Origin: Ciona intestinalis
Taxonomy: Eukaryota; Chordata; Ascidiacea; Phlebobranchia; Cionidae
Assembly: GCF_000224145.3 (NCBI RefSeq)
Contig: NC_020177.2
Coordinates: 2,367,483 to 2,431,482 of the forward strand
DNA length: 64,000 nt
Direction: 5' to 3'
In this document: positions 1 to 12,700 of the stretch, in pieces
How positions within the stretch are numbered: the first letter of the stretch is position 1
Layout of the letters: the number at the start of each line of letters is the position of its first letter
Notes under the pieces: generated by a model
Seen by the model: the letters and a program-made list of their open reading frames with translations, nothing else
The model's database searches: none
Told to the model about the DNA's origin: nothing
Position numbers and translations under genes: made by a program

Positions 1-450
1 AAACGCGTGTGTTGTTATTATAATCATACAATTTGTATGACTTTAACTGTCAGTCTATAGTTCGGTATTACTCGTAAAATAATGATTTGAATATTTGATT
101 TAAATTATTCAGTATCGTTTTATCGTTGCTTTCGGTCTGGTCTACTATACTATAAAATTTAGGTCAAACAGGTCAATCTTTACAAAACAATTAAACGAAT
201 GTTTCAATAACATGCTTTAGCTACTTTCACGTTAGTGTCCCGTATTATGGTAATTATGTAGTCCTGGGACCCAGATCATCCTTTGGCTTACAGCTTACCT
301 TCTGCCGTTAAAATTGTTCTTAGGTTTGCTTTAGTGCGCCTAAAAGTTTTATGTACACCTGTTCACACATTCCTAAAAGGCATAAAAACGCTGTTGTAGT
401 CGTTCTTGCTGTTTTTGTGTTTTACTGAATTAAAACTGAAATATTATATA

Positions 451-601
451 TAGAAGGGTGGGGAAAATGGGACACATTTTTTTCTATTTTCTCGTTCCAT
501 TTGGTAGTAAACAAAGAACATTTAACGAATTATAAAACCGTTTCTTCATGACTCCCAGATATAATGTGATAAAGGTGTCCCGTCTTTCCCCACCCAACTA
601 C
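451..601 (-). mobile_element. MITE family A, internally deleted
   Basis: Both inverted ends are present (agggtggggaaaatgggac at the left, its complement at the right). The middle lacks the segment around the usual caacggtctatgg motif, so the copy is about 45 bases short. Confidence 0.75.
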
Positions 602-899
602 ATATTAATATACACACCTGTTTTATACCCACTTAAACGAACCAGGTGTGTTGTATAGGTTGTAGCTTCCCTTATGTCACTGATATTTTATCTCGGTTTT
701 AAAAGAAAAAAGACAAAAGATTAAAAAAGTGAAACGTATGCTGGAACGCTGGAAAACTAGCATTTTTTTAATGTAATATAAATTGATTTCATATGTATTG
801 TTGGACAAAGTGCCCCTAAATTTATTTAATTTCGACATTGTATCGTCTGTAGGGTGTAACAGAGTCGCGCTTTTTATATCAAAACATGATATCTTTTTG

Positions 900-1018
900 T
901 TATCAATAACCGTGTTTTAACCGTTGTTTTACCGTTACTACCAGTCTTTTCGCTTTTGTAGACTCTCTTGTTCTTTGTTATCGTGATCAAGGGAACGAAA
1001 TAAATTTCATTCATTCAT
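900..1018. repeat. Dispersed repeat family C
   Basis: Sequence with ttttaaccgttgttttacc and ending gaacgaaataaatttcatt recurs at about 5025-5135. Related copies occur at 12150-12620, 13405-13500, 41880-41975, 47080-47150 and 58750-58820. No coding capacity; family unknown. Confidence 0.5.
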
Positions 1019-1071
1019 AAAACGCAAACGCACGAGGGCGGAAGAGGTTATGGTGGTGATATCTTTAGACA

Positions 1072-1295
1072 ACTTACATGCTCAACAAGAAAAACTGTTT
1101 GACGAGAACAGATCTATATGACCACTTACGTGCTCAACAAAAAAAACTGTTTGACGAAAAGAGATCTATATAACCACTTACGTGCTTAACAAGAAAAACT
1201 GTTTGGCAAAAAGGGATCTATTAGATCACTTACGTGCTTAACAAGAAACACTATTAGACGAAAAGAGATTTATTAGATTACTTACGTGCTCAATT
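1072..1295. repeat. 52-base tandem repeat, four units plus a partial
   Basis: The phrase acttacgtgctcaacaag restarts at 1072, 1124, 1176, 1228 and 1280, an exact 52-base spacing. Units have diverged by several substitutions each. Confidence 0.85.
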
Positions 1296-2164
1296 GTACA
1301 TAAAGCTATGCACACACATATAGGGCAACCAAGAACGCGGGGAATTTAAATCCACCGCGTCAATCATTTTGATTAGCCGACGTCTCCTGCTTTTCGTTGA
1401 TTCCCCGGGCATGTAAAACGTCGTCTTTACTAACACGTTGCAACTACACAAGTCAGTTTGGATGAAGCAGCGACACAGCTACAAGCACTGTTTTGATGAA
1501 CTCAGTGCAGGATTATATTTGTTTCTTCTATAAAAGTTGAAGTTAAGTACTATTGCTATACTGTTTACTGCTACTTAATTTTAAACAATGATCGTATTTA
1601 GTTATTTACCGTTGCCTATTCATAAACTAATATTTTAATATACTTACACTAGAATATGATTATTTATGAGTATATTATAGAAGTATTTGTAAACCTATTA
1701 TAATAATTTAGTATTGTGCCTTGCGATTAGTATTCTTATTTTATTTTCATTCTATTTTAGTATTTAACATTTTTTTTAGCTTCGGTTCTTAAGTTTGTCA
1801 CAGTACACGTCACTCGCGACGTGACATCGGTTTACAGAATCGCTGCGTTACGTCACAATACGTCTGTATGACATCGCGTCGTAACCGCTTCGCCATCGCT
1901 CGCGTATATTACGTCATAGTCAGGTTCACGCCCGAGAACACACGTTTGCGAGTTAACATTACGGTTTCTTCTATGCGCTTGACGTTTTTTTCATGGGGCC
2001 CCATGCGCGCTTTGCGTCGTCGCAAGGCACATTACTTGTACTTTCGTATTAATTTTAATCTAAAATACATTCGTGCTGTTAGCTAAACATGAAGAAAGAA
2101 GATTAAAGATTAGGTAAAGTATAAATTACAATAGGCATTGTTACGTACACCAGTTCTTTTCTAG

Positions 2165-3360
2165 ATGACATCAGAGGTGTGACGTCACGAAGTGGTGATG
2201 ACGCAACAGAAGAACCCACTTCGTAAGTTGTTTGGTTTCGTCACAATCTTTATTATTTAAAACATTTTTTTCAATATTTAGAACATGGTATGTGACGTCA
2301 CAGAGGATCAAGAGAACAAAGCGCGAATCGTGGTTGAAGGTAATTGTGACGTCATAATATAAACCGGCATTTAAATATTTTTGTTGCAGAAAAGTCAGCG
2401 TATATGCTGCTGAAGAAAAGCGCAAGGTAGTGTATAATAGTTTTTATTAAATTAAAAAAATACTATGCAATAGTTAGTTCTTAGGGTAATGAATTTTGTT
2501 AGTAACTTAAAAATTCTACTGTAGGATAGAGCTGGGGGAGACGGGACACCTTTTCACTCAATTTTCTTGTCACATTTGTTAATAAACAAAGAACTTTAAA
2601 AGAGCTATAAAACCGCACCACCACGACTCCTATAGACCGTTGTTAGGTGTTTGAAACACGATCAGGATATTGTGGTTAAAGGTGTCCCATCTTACCCCAC
2701 AGTAAAATATATTCCTTTATAAAACGAACTACACTTTATAAAACGAACTGTTGACGTTAAGATGTGTCGTTTGTATAACAATATTACTGTAGGTAAAATG
2801 GATTCCGTTAAGCACATAAAATGCCTTTATCATAATCGTAAATACGAAAGCTCTTTTTATACAGTAGGGTGGGGGGGAAATGGAACACCCTTTAACTCTA
2901 CTTTCTCGTCCCATTTAGTAGTAAACGAAAAACATTCAAAAAACTGTAAAAATATATCCTCACAGACCGTTGTTAATTGTTTAAAACACGATCAAGATAT
3001 TGAATATTATGTGCTAAAGGTGTCCCATCTTTCCCAGACCTATTATAGTGGAGGGGGCTACGGTTACATAATTCTATAAATATTCTTTGTTTACTACCAA
3101 ATGGGACAATAAAAGAACTGGATCATCTTACCCCAATCTAATTTACGTTTGTTTCGCAGACGAAGAGCAAAGACGAAGACGACGATAAGGATGCTGGTTT
3201 GAGGTTTTGCTTAGGCTTAGGAGTTGTGTGTTGTTGGGGTGTGGTTGCTGGAGCACTCTTACAGTGTTGCCGGATTTGTGTTTGTGACTTGTATTTGCTG
3301 GACCTTTTTGTCAGTCACTACTTTAGTGCATTTTGCATGTCACTGAAATATATGCAATGA
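2165..3360 (+). CDS. Candidate small spliced gene, unidentified
   Basis: I do not recognise this product. Three stretches with plausible splice signals join in one open frame: 2165-2222 (after ttcttttctag, before gtaagt), 2390-2426 (after tttgttgcag, before gtagtg) and 3160-3360 (after gtttcgcag, ending in TGA). The predicted peptide is acidic and lysine-rich (VSVYAAEEKRK, then TKSKDEDDDKDAG), followed by a hydrophobic cysteine-rich stretch. No start codon was found, so an upstream exon would be needed. Exon 2390-2426 ends in phase 0, the phase needed by the first recognised SLC23 exon at 6711, so these pieces may instead encode the missing cytoplasmic N-terminus of that transporter. Support is splice signals and frame only. 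Confidence 0.22.
2527..2705 (-). mobile_element. MITE family A
   Basis: Near full-length copy with degenerate ends (gctgggggagacgggacacc at the left, cccatcttaccccac at the right). It lies in the intron between the candidate exons 2390-2426 and 3160-3360. Confidence 0.7.
2862..3047 (-). mobile_element. MITE family A
   Basis: Full-length copy with gtagggtggggggg at the left end and a worn right end (cccagacctattata). Confidence 0.8.
3077..3141 (+). mobile_element. MITE family A, right-end fragment
   Basis: Only the part from tctttgtttactaccaaat to the terminal catcttacccca remains. Confidence 0.7.
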
Positions 3361-3749
3361 AACTATGGCAAACATCTTGCTGGATCGGATTTTGTTGTTG
3401 TACACGTCATTGTGTGCTTCTTCTGCAAAGGTCGAATTTTTTAGCGATTCTGTAATGTTCTAATCACTTGATAAGAACGACATGTTGGTACACAAATACT
3501 TTAGTAATATCGACGCGCATTATAATATACACGCAGTTATAAACTTGATTCAATTCCCCTTAATTTTCATTAATTAATTGTCCCCGTTTAATCTGTTGCT
3601 ATTTTTATGTAAAAGCCTAATTGTGACGCTGGCCACGTTACAATTACGCTACGTCAATGGGTCTTTCAGGCCCAGCGTTCGGTGCGGTTACGTCACTGTT
3701 CTAGACTGAGTTACGTTACTGTTGGGTTGTTGCGTAGACGTCGCCGCCA

Positions 3750-3862
3750 GTGATGCTACGCTAGATTTAGGTCACTACCGGTACTGTGATGCTACGCTCC
3801 CTCATTTAGGTCACTACCGGTACAGTGATGCTACGCTCGGTTATTTAGGTCACTATTAGTGT
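3750..3862. repeat. Tandem repeat of about 36-39 bases, three units
   Basis: The phrase gtgatgctacgct restarts at 3750, 3786 and 3825, each followed by tttaggtcactaccggtac or a variant. Confidence 0.8.
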
Positions 3863-4552
3863 GGTTCGTAACAACCTGACGCAGTTTCATGACGGTCGAA
3901 GCGGTGCTTAACATCCGAACGATATTATATTGCGTGAAGATACGACGAGAGTATCGCGGTACCAACATGGCGACTTATCTTTTGATTGGGGCATGCAGAG
4001 CCGTTATTAGCTTCGACTCCTTGTGGTCGGACATAGAATAATTTGTACACTGCAGATGATTATCCTTCAGGATTTGAACCATATTTTCTTTGAAGATGTT
4101 TCAATGATTATGTCCGCGTTAATTGTAACCGTCCATTTTTGGATACGATTGAGCTGTTGTATGTGTTGCATGGTTTTTGCACTTTTTAGTTTCGCACCTC
4201 GTCGTATTATTTTTGTCTTTTTGTCGTTGTTGTCGTGCACATGTGTATGTGCATTCGTTGTATCATTTTTGTCTATTGGGGTTTCTTTAACCTGCGTGGA
4301 CAGTAACATCCCGCAAGGGTTTCTCACCTAAGTAGAAACCCACTACCATTGGCTGGGGGCTTGTCGTGCCGTAGTGGCTTTCCACCAACGCCAGCCACAT
4401 AAATTATGAAGGTATTTTAATCCTGTTTTATTTTTTCAGGAAGCAATTAATTCCTGGAGAATTTTAGCGAATGATGCTGTTTCAATTTACACTGTTATAA
4501 TAATGGTATTCTCGTTAAACTCCGATGCTTTAAAATAAAACTTGAACCGCAG

Positions 4553-4648
4553 GTTTTCATAATTCTTTGAATGTTCTTTGCTTACTACCAAATTGGACGA
4601 AAAAGTAGAATAAAAATGGTGTCCCATTCTTCCCGCACCCTACTATAT
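4553..4648 (+). mobile_element. MITE family A, right half
   Basis: Begins inside the element at cataattctttgaatg and runs to an intact right end (accctactata). Confidence 0.7.
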
Positions 4649-4700
4649 ATTGTTACATAAAACCACGCGGTGTGATTGTTTTTTAAACTAAGCATAATAA

Positions 4701-4863
4701 AGTAGGGCGTGGAGGAAGATAGGACACCTTTAGCACGTAAGAACCAAATATTCAGATCCTGTTTTAAACAATCAACAACGGTCTATGGGAGTCGTGCTGA
4801 GGATATAGTTCTATAATTATTTGAATTTTATTTGTTTACTACCAAATGTGACGTACTATTATA
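4701..4863 (+). mobile_element. MITE family A, truncated at the right
   Basis: Left end agtagggcgtggagg is followed by the usual body. The copy breaks off after accaaatgtgacg and lacks the right inverted end. Confidence 0.7.
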
Positions 4864-5024
4864 TACATATAAACTAAGCGGAATATTTCTTATAAACGTT
4901 GTTTAAATTTGACTGTGCACAGTCGGACGATAAAGTGCTGAAGTATTTTGTCTGGCAATGAATTCATAGGTATAGTCTGTAACGTTCACGCCTATTCAAA
5001 ACGTTATTTCTCTTTCCGTTTTAT

Positions 5025-5135
5025 CAATAAGCGCGATTTACTAAATATTGATTTACCGTTACTTGGCTGAAAAACTTTACCGTTCTTTGTTATCGTGAAC
5101 GGGGAGACGAAATCAATTTCATTTAATTGCTGCAG
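5025..5135. repeat. Dispersed repeat family C
   Basis: Same order as the copy near 900-1018: a run through cgttctttgttatcgtgaac and then gagacgaaatcaatttcatt. Confidence 0.5.
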
Positions 5136-6297
5136 GTATAACGTTAAATGCAGTTACGTTATAGAAAGTCCCAAAGCTGCCTTTTTACACCCGCTTATTC
5201 TGCTGCGAACATTGCCGTAGGGGTTTTGCAAACTTTTGATAACGTTGTTGGCACCGATTTTTTTACGCGCTGTTTAAATGACCGTTAGTGTAAAAAATGT
5301 ACCTTTTTCCTGAATGCGCTGGGCTGAAAATCCGTCTTTAGTTTAGCGAAGCGTGGAGTTGTGGAAGGACACTTAAGTTCGACTAGAAGTCTTTTAAACA
5401 AAGTAGGGCCGTTTGCTTTTAGAAATAATTAGGTTTACAGGTGAGGTAAAACCTTTGAAATTGCGAAACAAGCGTTCCTATTAGGTGGTATTTAAGATTA
5501 GAATTAATAAGGGAATCTGGTTTCATTTAGACGATGTGTATAGGCGTTTCGTGGTAAAAAATAAGGAATAACATTTAGGTCTCGCCGTTTTGGGGGCAAA
5601 TGTGTCGTATATGTTTCGTATTTCCGGTTTCGAAACGTGAACCTAGTTACAAATAGCCGACGCTGTATTTTGTGTAAAAAGGGCAGCATTTGAAAATGTT
5701 CGGAGGAATTCAGTTTACTGTATCGATATAGCTAAATCTTCTGCTATAGCGTTTTTATTGTAATGTTAGCGTTCTTTGTAATGTTGGTGTATGTGTTAGC
5801 GTTCTTTGTAAAGAATTATCTAAAACTCACGTCGTATTCCCAGAAACGAGAGAGTTTAACTTCTTAACCTGTTTGACTCGCCTTTTCCCGTAAAACTACC
5901 CGGAAAGTTAATTTCAACCTAAATGCCCTTGGTAAAAGTAAATACATGCTAACTTGTAATTTAACACGAGGTGTACTAAACCGAAAACCCGTGTTATAAT
6001 GAGTAGTTTTCGGCCATGCGAGGATTTATATATATAGCAAGTTACACACATTCATTTCAATCATTTATTCATAGGCTATAGTTTAAGTCGCAATAAGGGC
6101 TTTGCTGTGTTCCACCTTCGACGATGGATGATATAACAATGAAAACAGGCGTTAGCAATCCCTGCTTCAAAGAAGTAAGCGCCCTTAACGTAATATATGT
6201 GTTTGTGCATGGCCTACTGTATTGAGTATAGGCCATGGTTTGTGTAGTAATCCACAGCGAAAAGTATATTCGGATGAACCTTCCTAAAAGTTCGTGT

Positions 6298-6323
6298 GTA
6301 TATATATATATATATATATATAT
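6298..6323. repeat. TA microsatellite
   Basis: About twelve consecutive TA dinucleotides. Confidence 0.95.
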
Positions 6324-6410
6324 GTAATCTTTCATATTTCCTAATTGTATTTTTAACGATCACCAACGCGCTTTTAGAATGGTGACGATACAGTTTTATA
6401 TTTCTGTAAA

Positions 6411-6510
6411 TGAATGAATGAATAAATGAATGGAACTTGTTTTATCCTCGCGTGGCCGGATAAAGACATTCGTTAAATAAAACAGGGTTTTTCTGCTTTT
6501 ATACCTCGAA
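6411..6510 (-). mobile_element. tRNA-derived SINE, tail fragment
   Basis: The gaatgaatgaa tail and the segment cttgttttatcctcgcgtgg match the tail side of the fuller copy at 10378-10688. Confidence 0.6.
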
Positions 6511-6512
6511 TA

Positions 6513-6586
6513 AATGTTCATGTTTAGTACCAAATGGGACAAACCAAACTGAAAACACGGACCATCTTACCCCAGCCTACTCTATA
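6513..6586 (+). mobile_element. MITE family A, right-end fragment
   Basis: Retains tttagtaccaaatgggac and the terminal catcttaccccag. Confidence 0.65.
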
Positions 6587-6710
6587 CATATTGATACCGT
6601 TTGACAATTAGCAGAAATGACCCAAGAGCTCAAACTATTTTTAAATATTTTTTTCTTAAAAGTATTAACCTTAAGCTTCTAGTTTTATTTTATTTGTTAT
6701 TTGATTCCAG

Positions 6711-9700
6711 GATTCCAATGAAACAGCCCCGGAAACTTCTGAGCCAGTTTCACCGGACGTGACGTCACGGAATGATTACGTCACACCGGACCCATCAACA
6801 GATATGTTGTACACAGTGGACGATACTCCATCGTGGTACACTTGTACAGTTCTTGGGTTACAGGTATGTATATATACAGAATCGTGGGGTAAGAAGGGAC
6901 ACCTTTAGCACATAATATTCAATTATCCTGATCGTGTTTTAAACAATTAACGACGCTCCATTGGAGTCGTAATGATACGGTTTTATGATTCTTGGAATGT
7001 TCTTTGTTTACTACTAAATGGGACGAGAAAATAGAATGATGGTGCCCCATCTTAACCCAACCTTCTATATGTATATTGAAGATAAAACAAAGTGTATAAA
7101 TCAGAAAACTTGTGCTATAACGACTGTCGTTGCCCCGCCACACGAAGATAAAAGATTGACATTCCTTTTTTCCAGTTTAATATTAACGTTTATTATTCAT
7201 TGGTTCTAAAAATTCGACTCGCGTACCAATTTTTATGTTACAAAGTTCCTGTACTACAAATTACAGTTTAAGGCCAAATCATTTTTTTTCTGTTTATGTA
7301 TAGGTGTAAACTGTAAACTCTCAGTGGAACTTTCAAAACTTCACACTGCAAGATCGTCAAACAGTGCAGCCATGCGGTTTTACATTTTGGCATAGCTAGT
7401 GTACATTTTGGCCTGCAGTATGCATAGCGGCGTGACAGTGCGTACACTTGTGTATTTGAGGAATTCGCCCATGTTAACTTAGTCAGACTGTTGCCGGCCG
7501 CAGACACACAACAGACCTAAGAAAAATTCACACTATTTTTAAGCTTTGCTATTCAGCTTTGAACCGAAAAAAAAACGCTTTTTTATTTAAACAACGCTAA
7601 TATTGGTTTAACGACCAAAGGTAAAAGCGGACGTTTCGGGGTTATATAAAATGTATAGGGCCGTAGGGCAAAACTGTAATAAATTACACTAATACCCAGC
7701 GCAGGTCCTAGCTTATATAGCTAGTGTTGCCATTTCGAAAATATTTACCTCTGTTATTCCAACCCAGTGGTCACTAATGGATTGTTATCAGCCACACATA
7801 AAAAGGAAAAATTCCAAAAATAAAATTACCCACAGAGTAACATGTTTGGTAACTCGTAAGCTGGCACGAGGTGTATAAACACCTGTGTTATAACGACTGT
7901 CGTTTTCCGGCCACACGAGGATAAAACAAGTTACATTCATTCATTGTTCTTCTGCAGTTAAGCATGGGTGACTAGATACATATAAAAGTACGAACGTCTT
8001 TCGACAAAACTAAAAACACAAAACGTTTGACACGTTGTTTTAAGAAGCAGCTTTTTGATTCCTGTTTATCTTTATATAGTAAAGTGGGAGGAGATGGGAC
8101 ACTTTTCATTCTATTTTCTCGTCCCATTTGGTGGTCAACAAAAAAATCAAAGAATTATAAAACCGTATTCTCACAACTCCCATAGACCGTTGTTAATTGT
8201 TTAAAACACGATCAGGATATTTGGATATCAGTGTCAAAAGTGTCCCATCTTCCTCCAACCTATACTATAAGTACGTTTTTATAAGTACGGGCGTATTTAG
8301 ACAATACTATATACAGAGACAACGTTTGCCAGGTTGGTTAAGAAGCAGCTTTTTGATTGCCGTTTATATTCATATACAAATACACCTTTGTCTTTATGCA
8401 GCATTACCTGATCGCTATCGGAGGGATCGTTGGGCTACCATTACTACTAGCTGGGCCGTTGTGTATTGCTAACGATGACGATGGTGACGTGGCAAGGGCT
8501 TTAATTATAAGCAGTCTCTTCTTCGTGGCTGGTATCTGTACAATGCTACAAACAACGTTCGGGATAAGGTATGTATATAGTAGGGTGGGGAGATGAGAAA
8601 CATTTTGTTCTATTTTCTCGTCCAATTTGGTAGTAAACAAAAAAATAGTCAAAAAAATATAAAATCGTATCCTCACGACTCCCATAGACCGTTGTTAATT
8701 GTTTAAAACGCGGTCAAGATATTTGGATACAATGTGCTAAAGTGTCCCGTGTCCCCCTAACTCCCTGTACTATATGTTGGGACCTGCGCAAAGGCCTGGT
8801 ACATAAAAGTAGTTGTAATACGGTGGTATTAATCAAAGAGAGGGGTAAATTAAGTAGACATGATAGTAACAAGGCGTTGTTTGGGGAGTTGCAGTTATCT
8901 GCATTACGTTTTAATTGCTGTTTTTTTATCCAGGTTGCCAATCATGCAGGGTGGTACGTTCAGTTTTCTCCCACCAACTTTTGCAATCCTGTCTTTGCCC
9001 CACAATAAATGCCCCCCAGCTCTACCTAGTGGATTCAACAACGTCACATACACTCTATATAACGACACAGATGGAAGCATTATTGATGGGACCGAAGTAT
9101 GGCAGAGGAGAATAAGAGAGGTTGAAAAATATGTGGCCTACATTTAATATCATCTATTCTGTGTTAACATCAGTATATGATTTTATTAATGGCATATTGT
9201 GCACTTGTTTACCCTTTTAAAAAATAAAGTGGTTACTATTGGGCAAAAAAGGGATAACAAGCCAAATTATAAACCCACTAAAATAGAAACACCATTAATA
9301 GTTTCCCGCTAAAATCTATGGATTTCAAAATTTCGCAGCAGTGTTTTAAAAATTTAAAATTTTACACTTCAGGTTCAAGGGGCAATAGCTGTCGCTTCAT
9401 GTTTGCCAATTTTGCTTGGCTTGACCGGTGCTGTTGGTTTTTTACTTCGATTTATTGGACCTTTAACCATTGCCCCTGCTGTTGCATTGATTGGTTTGGA
9501 CCTCTTTGCCGCAGCTTATGGAAATGCATCCTCGCAATGGGGAATTGCGATGTTGTAAGTCAAGTAGGAAGTACAAAGCTCCGTAAACGGCGCGTTCGTT
9601 TACTGTATAGAAATTTTTAAAATCGTTAGAATTGAGATATAAAATGTATTTTTTACATTAATAAAAATGGTGCTATGGCTAATTTAAGTTAACCTGCAAT

Positions 9701-12700
9701 ATTTTACCTTAATGTATCCTATATACCTTAATGTATCCTATATTTTCATTGAGGTCAGGATTAAAATAAACGCACATTTTTGATCTTTTATTCTTATTAT
9801 TGTTCTTGCTAATACTAAAGTATAAGGTACATTTCAAAACCATGTTTTTTTAGTACTGCATTTATTGTGATTGTGTGTTCTCAATTTCTGAAGAATATTA
9901 AAGTTCCGACCCCTGCTTATTCTAAGAGCAAAAAATGTCACATGACTAGAACACCAATTTTTAAGTTGTTTCCGGTAAGTAAACTATCTTAGTGTAAACC
10001 AAATGGCACATAATATGCTTGCTTTGGATAGTCCAGCACTGTGGCTCAGTCTTTGGCACTAGCTTTGCAATTCCTAAACAAAGGAAATTAGAGTTTTGAT
10101 ACTGATCACATTATGTGCCCTAGACTTAACAGACACTTTTTCCAATCCAGTGGTCACTAACATCCTGAATAAAGTGAAATGTTTACATCGGGTAAATTCT
10201 GGAGGTTTTTGAATGTTTATAACTGGGTTACTTAGATAATTTTAACGTACACAACAAATACCTATTTTTTTAAAGACTATTGTAATTGTATATTTCTTTG
10301 GCATGCTTGAGCCTTATTCTTGTCATACAGTTTGAAAAAACAGTCCAGTTCCATGTCACAGTGGCTTATTCATTCTGAATGAATGAATGTAACTTACTTT
10401 ATCTTCGCGTAGCCGGAAAACGACAGTCGTTATCACACGGGTTAACACCTCGTGCCAGCTTATGAGTTACCATGTATGTTACTTTGTGGGTAATTATTTT
10501 TTGGGGGTTTTTTCTTTTTTTTATGTATGGCTGATAATTTGGACAACCCATTAGTGACCACTGGGTTGGAGCAATTGCCGTTAAGTGTCTTGCCACATAC
10601 GTCCACAATGGTAGCAGCGTCGAGCCTTGTACCCATTACCTCTGGGTTACAGGCAGGCACGCTAACCACTACACCACGGCGCCGGACAAATTCAGTCATA
10701 TTCATACTTTATTTGGTGCTAGTGAAGGGTCCACCCCTTATCTGACAGCCCCTATCTACTATCCCATATAACCACCCCTACCTACTATACTCCTATAACC
10801 ACCAAACCCTAACTATCCCCCCTATAACCCTGATTAACAACCCCCGACCCCCAACCTCCAACACTTCCCACCAGCCTAATCACTAACATGCCTTTTATGG
10901 TTTATTTTCATTTAAAATATTACAACTTTGCTAAATCACACACTTGCAGGTTCTATTTGCGTTGATATTGGCTTGGCTGTTGTGTCTTATCCTCACTGTT
11001 ACAAATGCACTTCCAACATCAAGCAGTCATCCTGGTTGGAGGGCAAGAACTGACATTCGTACGAATGTGATCAGGAATGCACCCTGGTTAGTGTTGTAAG
11101 CATATAGGCCTACATTATGTCTGGAATGTTCAACTTAAGTTTTTTATGAATACCTGCATAAAATGGACAATTTTTCTCTGTTTTTATGTGAATAGCTGCA
11201 TAAAACTGATATTTTTCTCAGTTTTTATGTAAATAACGACATAGAACCAACATTTTTCTCTGTTTTTATGTGAATAACTGCATTAAACTGACCTCTTTTT
11301 TTCTGTGTTAATTTCCTTTAAGGCACAATGTGTATCTGTTTTTTGTTTTTATGTACTGCTAATTTGATTTGAGGTTCTAAGATATAATTTAAAACTTGTT
11401 ATAATAGTTATAGTAGTAGCTTTGATATTCTTTATACTACACATTATAATTAAAGCTAATATTAATAAAAATTGCTGTGAAAAGCAGCTTATCTTTATAA
11501 ACTGCATTAAATTATGAATCCCAGGTTTCGGTTTCCTTATCCGGGGCAGTGGGGATTACCCCGGGTGACGATTGCTGGGGTGATAGGAATGATGGCTGGG
11601 GTTGTGGCTGGGTTCGTTGAGTCAATTGGGGATTACTACGCATGTGCAAGACTCTCTGGGGCCCCTAACCCCCCAACCCATGCTATTAACAGGTGGGATT
11701 AAACATCTTTACATTTCCATTTTTTGCTAGCAAATTTCGTATTAATAAATTTTATACTTGTTTCTATGGCTATATGTTGTCCACTTAAAAAATGTAGTTG
11801 TCATTAAAAAAGCGAATGCCTCAGTTTGCGTTCTAGAGTTTCCGCTGCTGTTTTTTAAGAAATAATTAACTAATGTATTGGAACAGAATTAAAATTTGTT
11901 TTAAAACAGCTGCACTTATATTAGAAATCGGTTTTTTTTAATCAATAATTGGTTAGAAAGTGATTTAATTTTTCTTCAGAGGAATTCTTACTGAGGGGTT
12001 TGGCTGCTTGCTGGCGGGTGTCATTGGGACAAGCACGGCTACAACCTCCTTCAGTGAAAATATTGGAGCAATTGGAATTACAAGAGTTGGAAGTAGAAGG
12101 GTGGGTTGAATAAGTTTACAAATAAGTTTAAGGTGATATTGAATGTATAAATGTAGAGTAAATGAAATTTATTTTCTCTCTTTGGTCACAATAACCAAGA
12201 ACAGGAAAGTTAATAAAGCGAAAAGACAAGTAGTTATGGTTAAACAACAGTTGTTATAACACGCTTACTAATAAAAAGAAAGAGTGTTTTGAATAAAAGG
12301 TGTAACCAGACAGAAATTTATTTTGTCTCTTCGGTCACAATAACCAAGAACAGGAAAGTTTATAAAAGCGAAAAGACAAGTAGTAACGGTTAAACAACAG
12401 TTGTTATAACACGCTTACTAAGAAAAAGAAAGAATGTTTTGAATAAAAGGTGTAACCAGACAGAAATTTATTTTGTCTCTTCGGTCACAATAACCAAGAA
12501 CAGGAAAGTTTATAAAAGCGAAAAGACAAGTAGTTATGGTAAAACAACAGTTGTTATAACACGCTTACTAAGAAAAAGAAAAAATGTTTTGAATAAAAGG
12601 TGTGACCGAACAATACAATAAAATGTAACTTTCACATCCTCCCGTAGCATGACAACGACAGTTGTTATTATTGTTTTCTGTTTTTCATACACCCTGTGCT

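Larger units (their letters stand above)
1..2164. other. Intergenic stretch, repeats only
   Basis: No coding exon can be supported here. It holds a MITE copy (451-601), a copy of the dispersed repeat called family C below (about 900-1018), and a 52-base tandem repeat (1072-1295). The rest is AT-rich DNA without recognisable features. A short open frame at 1868-2086 has no family resemblance and is treated as chance. Confidence 0.6.
3361..6710. other. Gene-free stretch or first intron of SLC23
   Basis: No exon could be supported. It contains a short tandem repeat (3750-3860), five MITE fragments or copies, a family C repeat (5025-5135), a TA microsatellite (about 6298-6323) and a SINE tail (6411-6510). 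If the SLC23 5' exons lie upstream of 3361, this is its first intron. An open frame of 102 codons at 4023-4331 is hydrophobic but resembles nothing known. Confidence 0.5.

Noticed and set aside
1868-2086. 72-codon arginine-rich open frame
   Set aside because: No relatives and no splice or start context; treated as chance.
2282-2339. Exon with ATG and a gtaatt donor (MVCDVTEDQENK)
   Set aside because: Its phase leads to a stop whichever of the later candidate exons follows; the three-exon chain skips it.
4023-4331. 102-codon hydrophobic open frame on the plus strand
   Set aside because: Starts at a non-ATG codon, has no recognisable family, and no splice or coding bias support.
10620-10688. 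tRNA gene on the minus strand
   Set aside because: A and B boxes are present but no acceptor stem or anticodon arm can be paired; it continues into a SINE body with a repeat tail.
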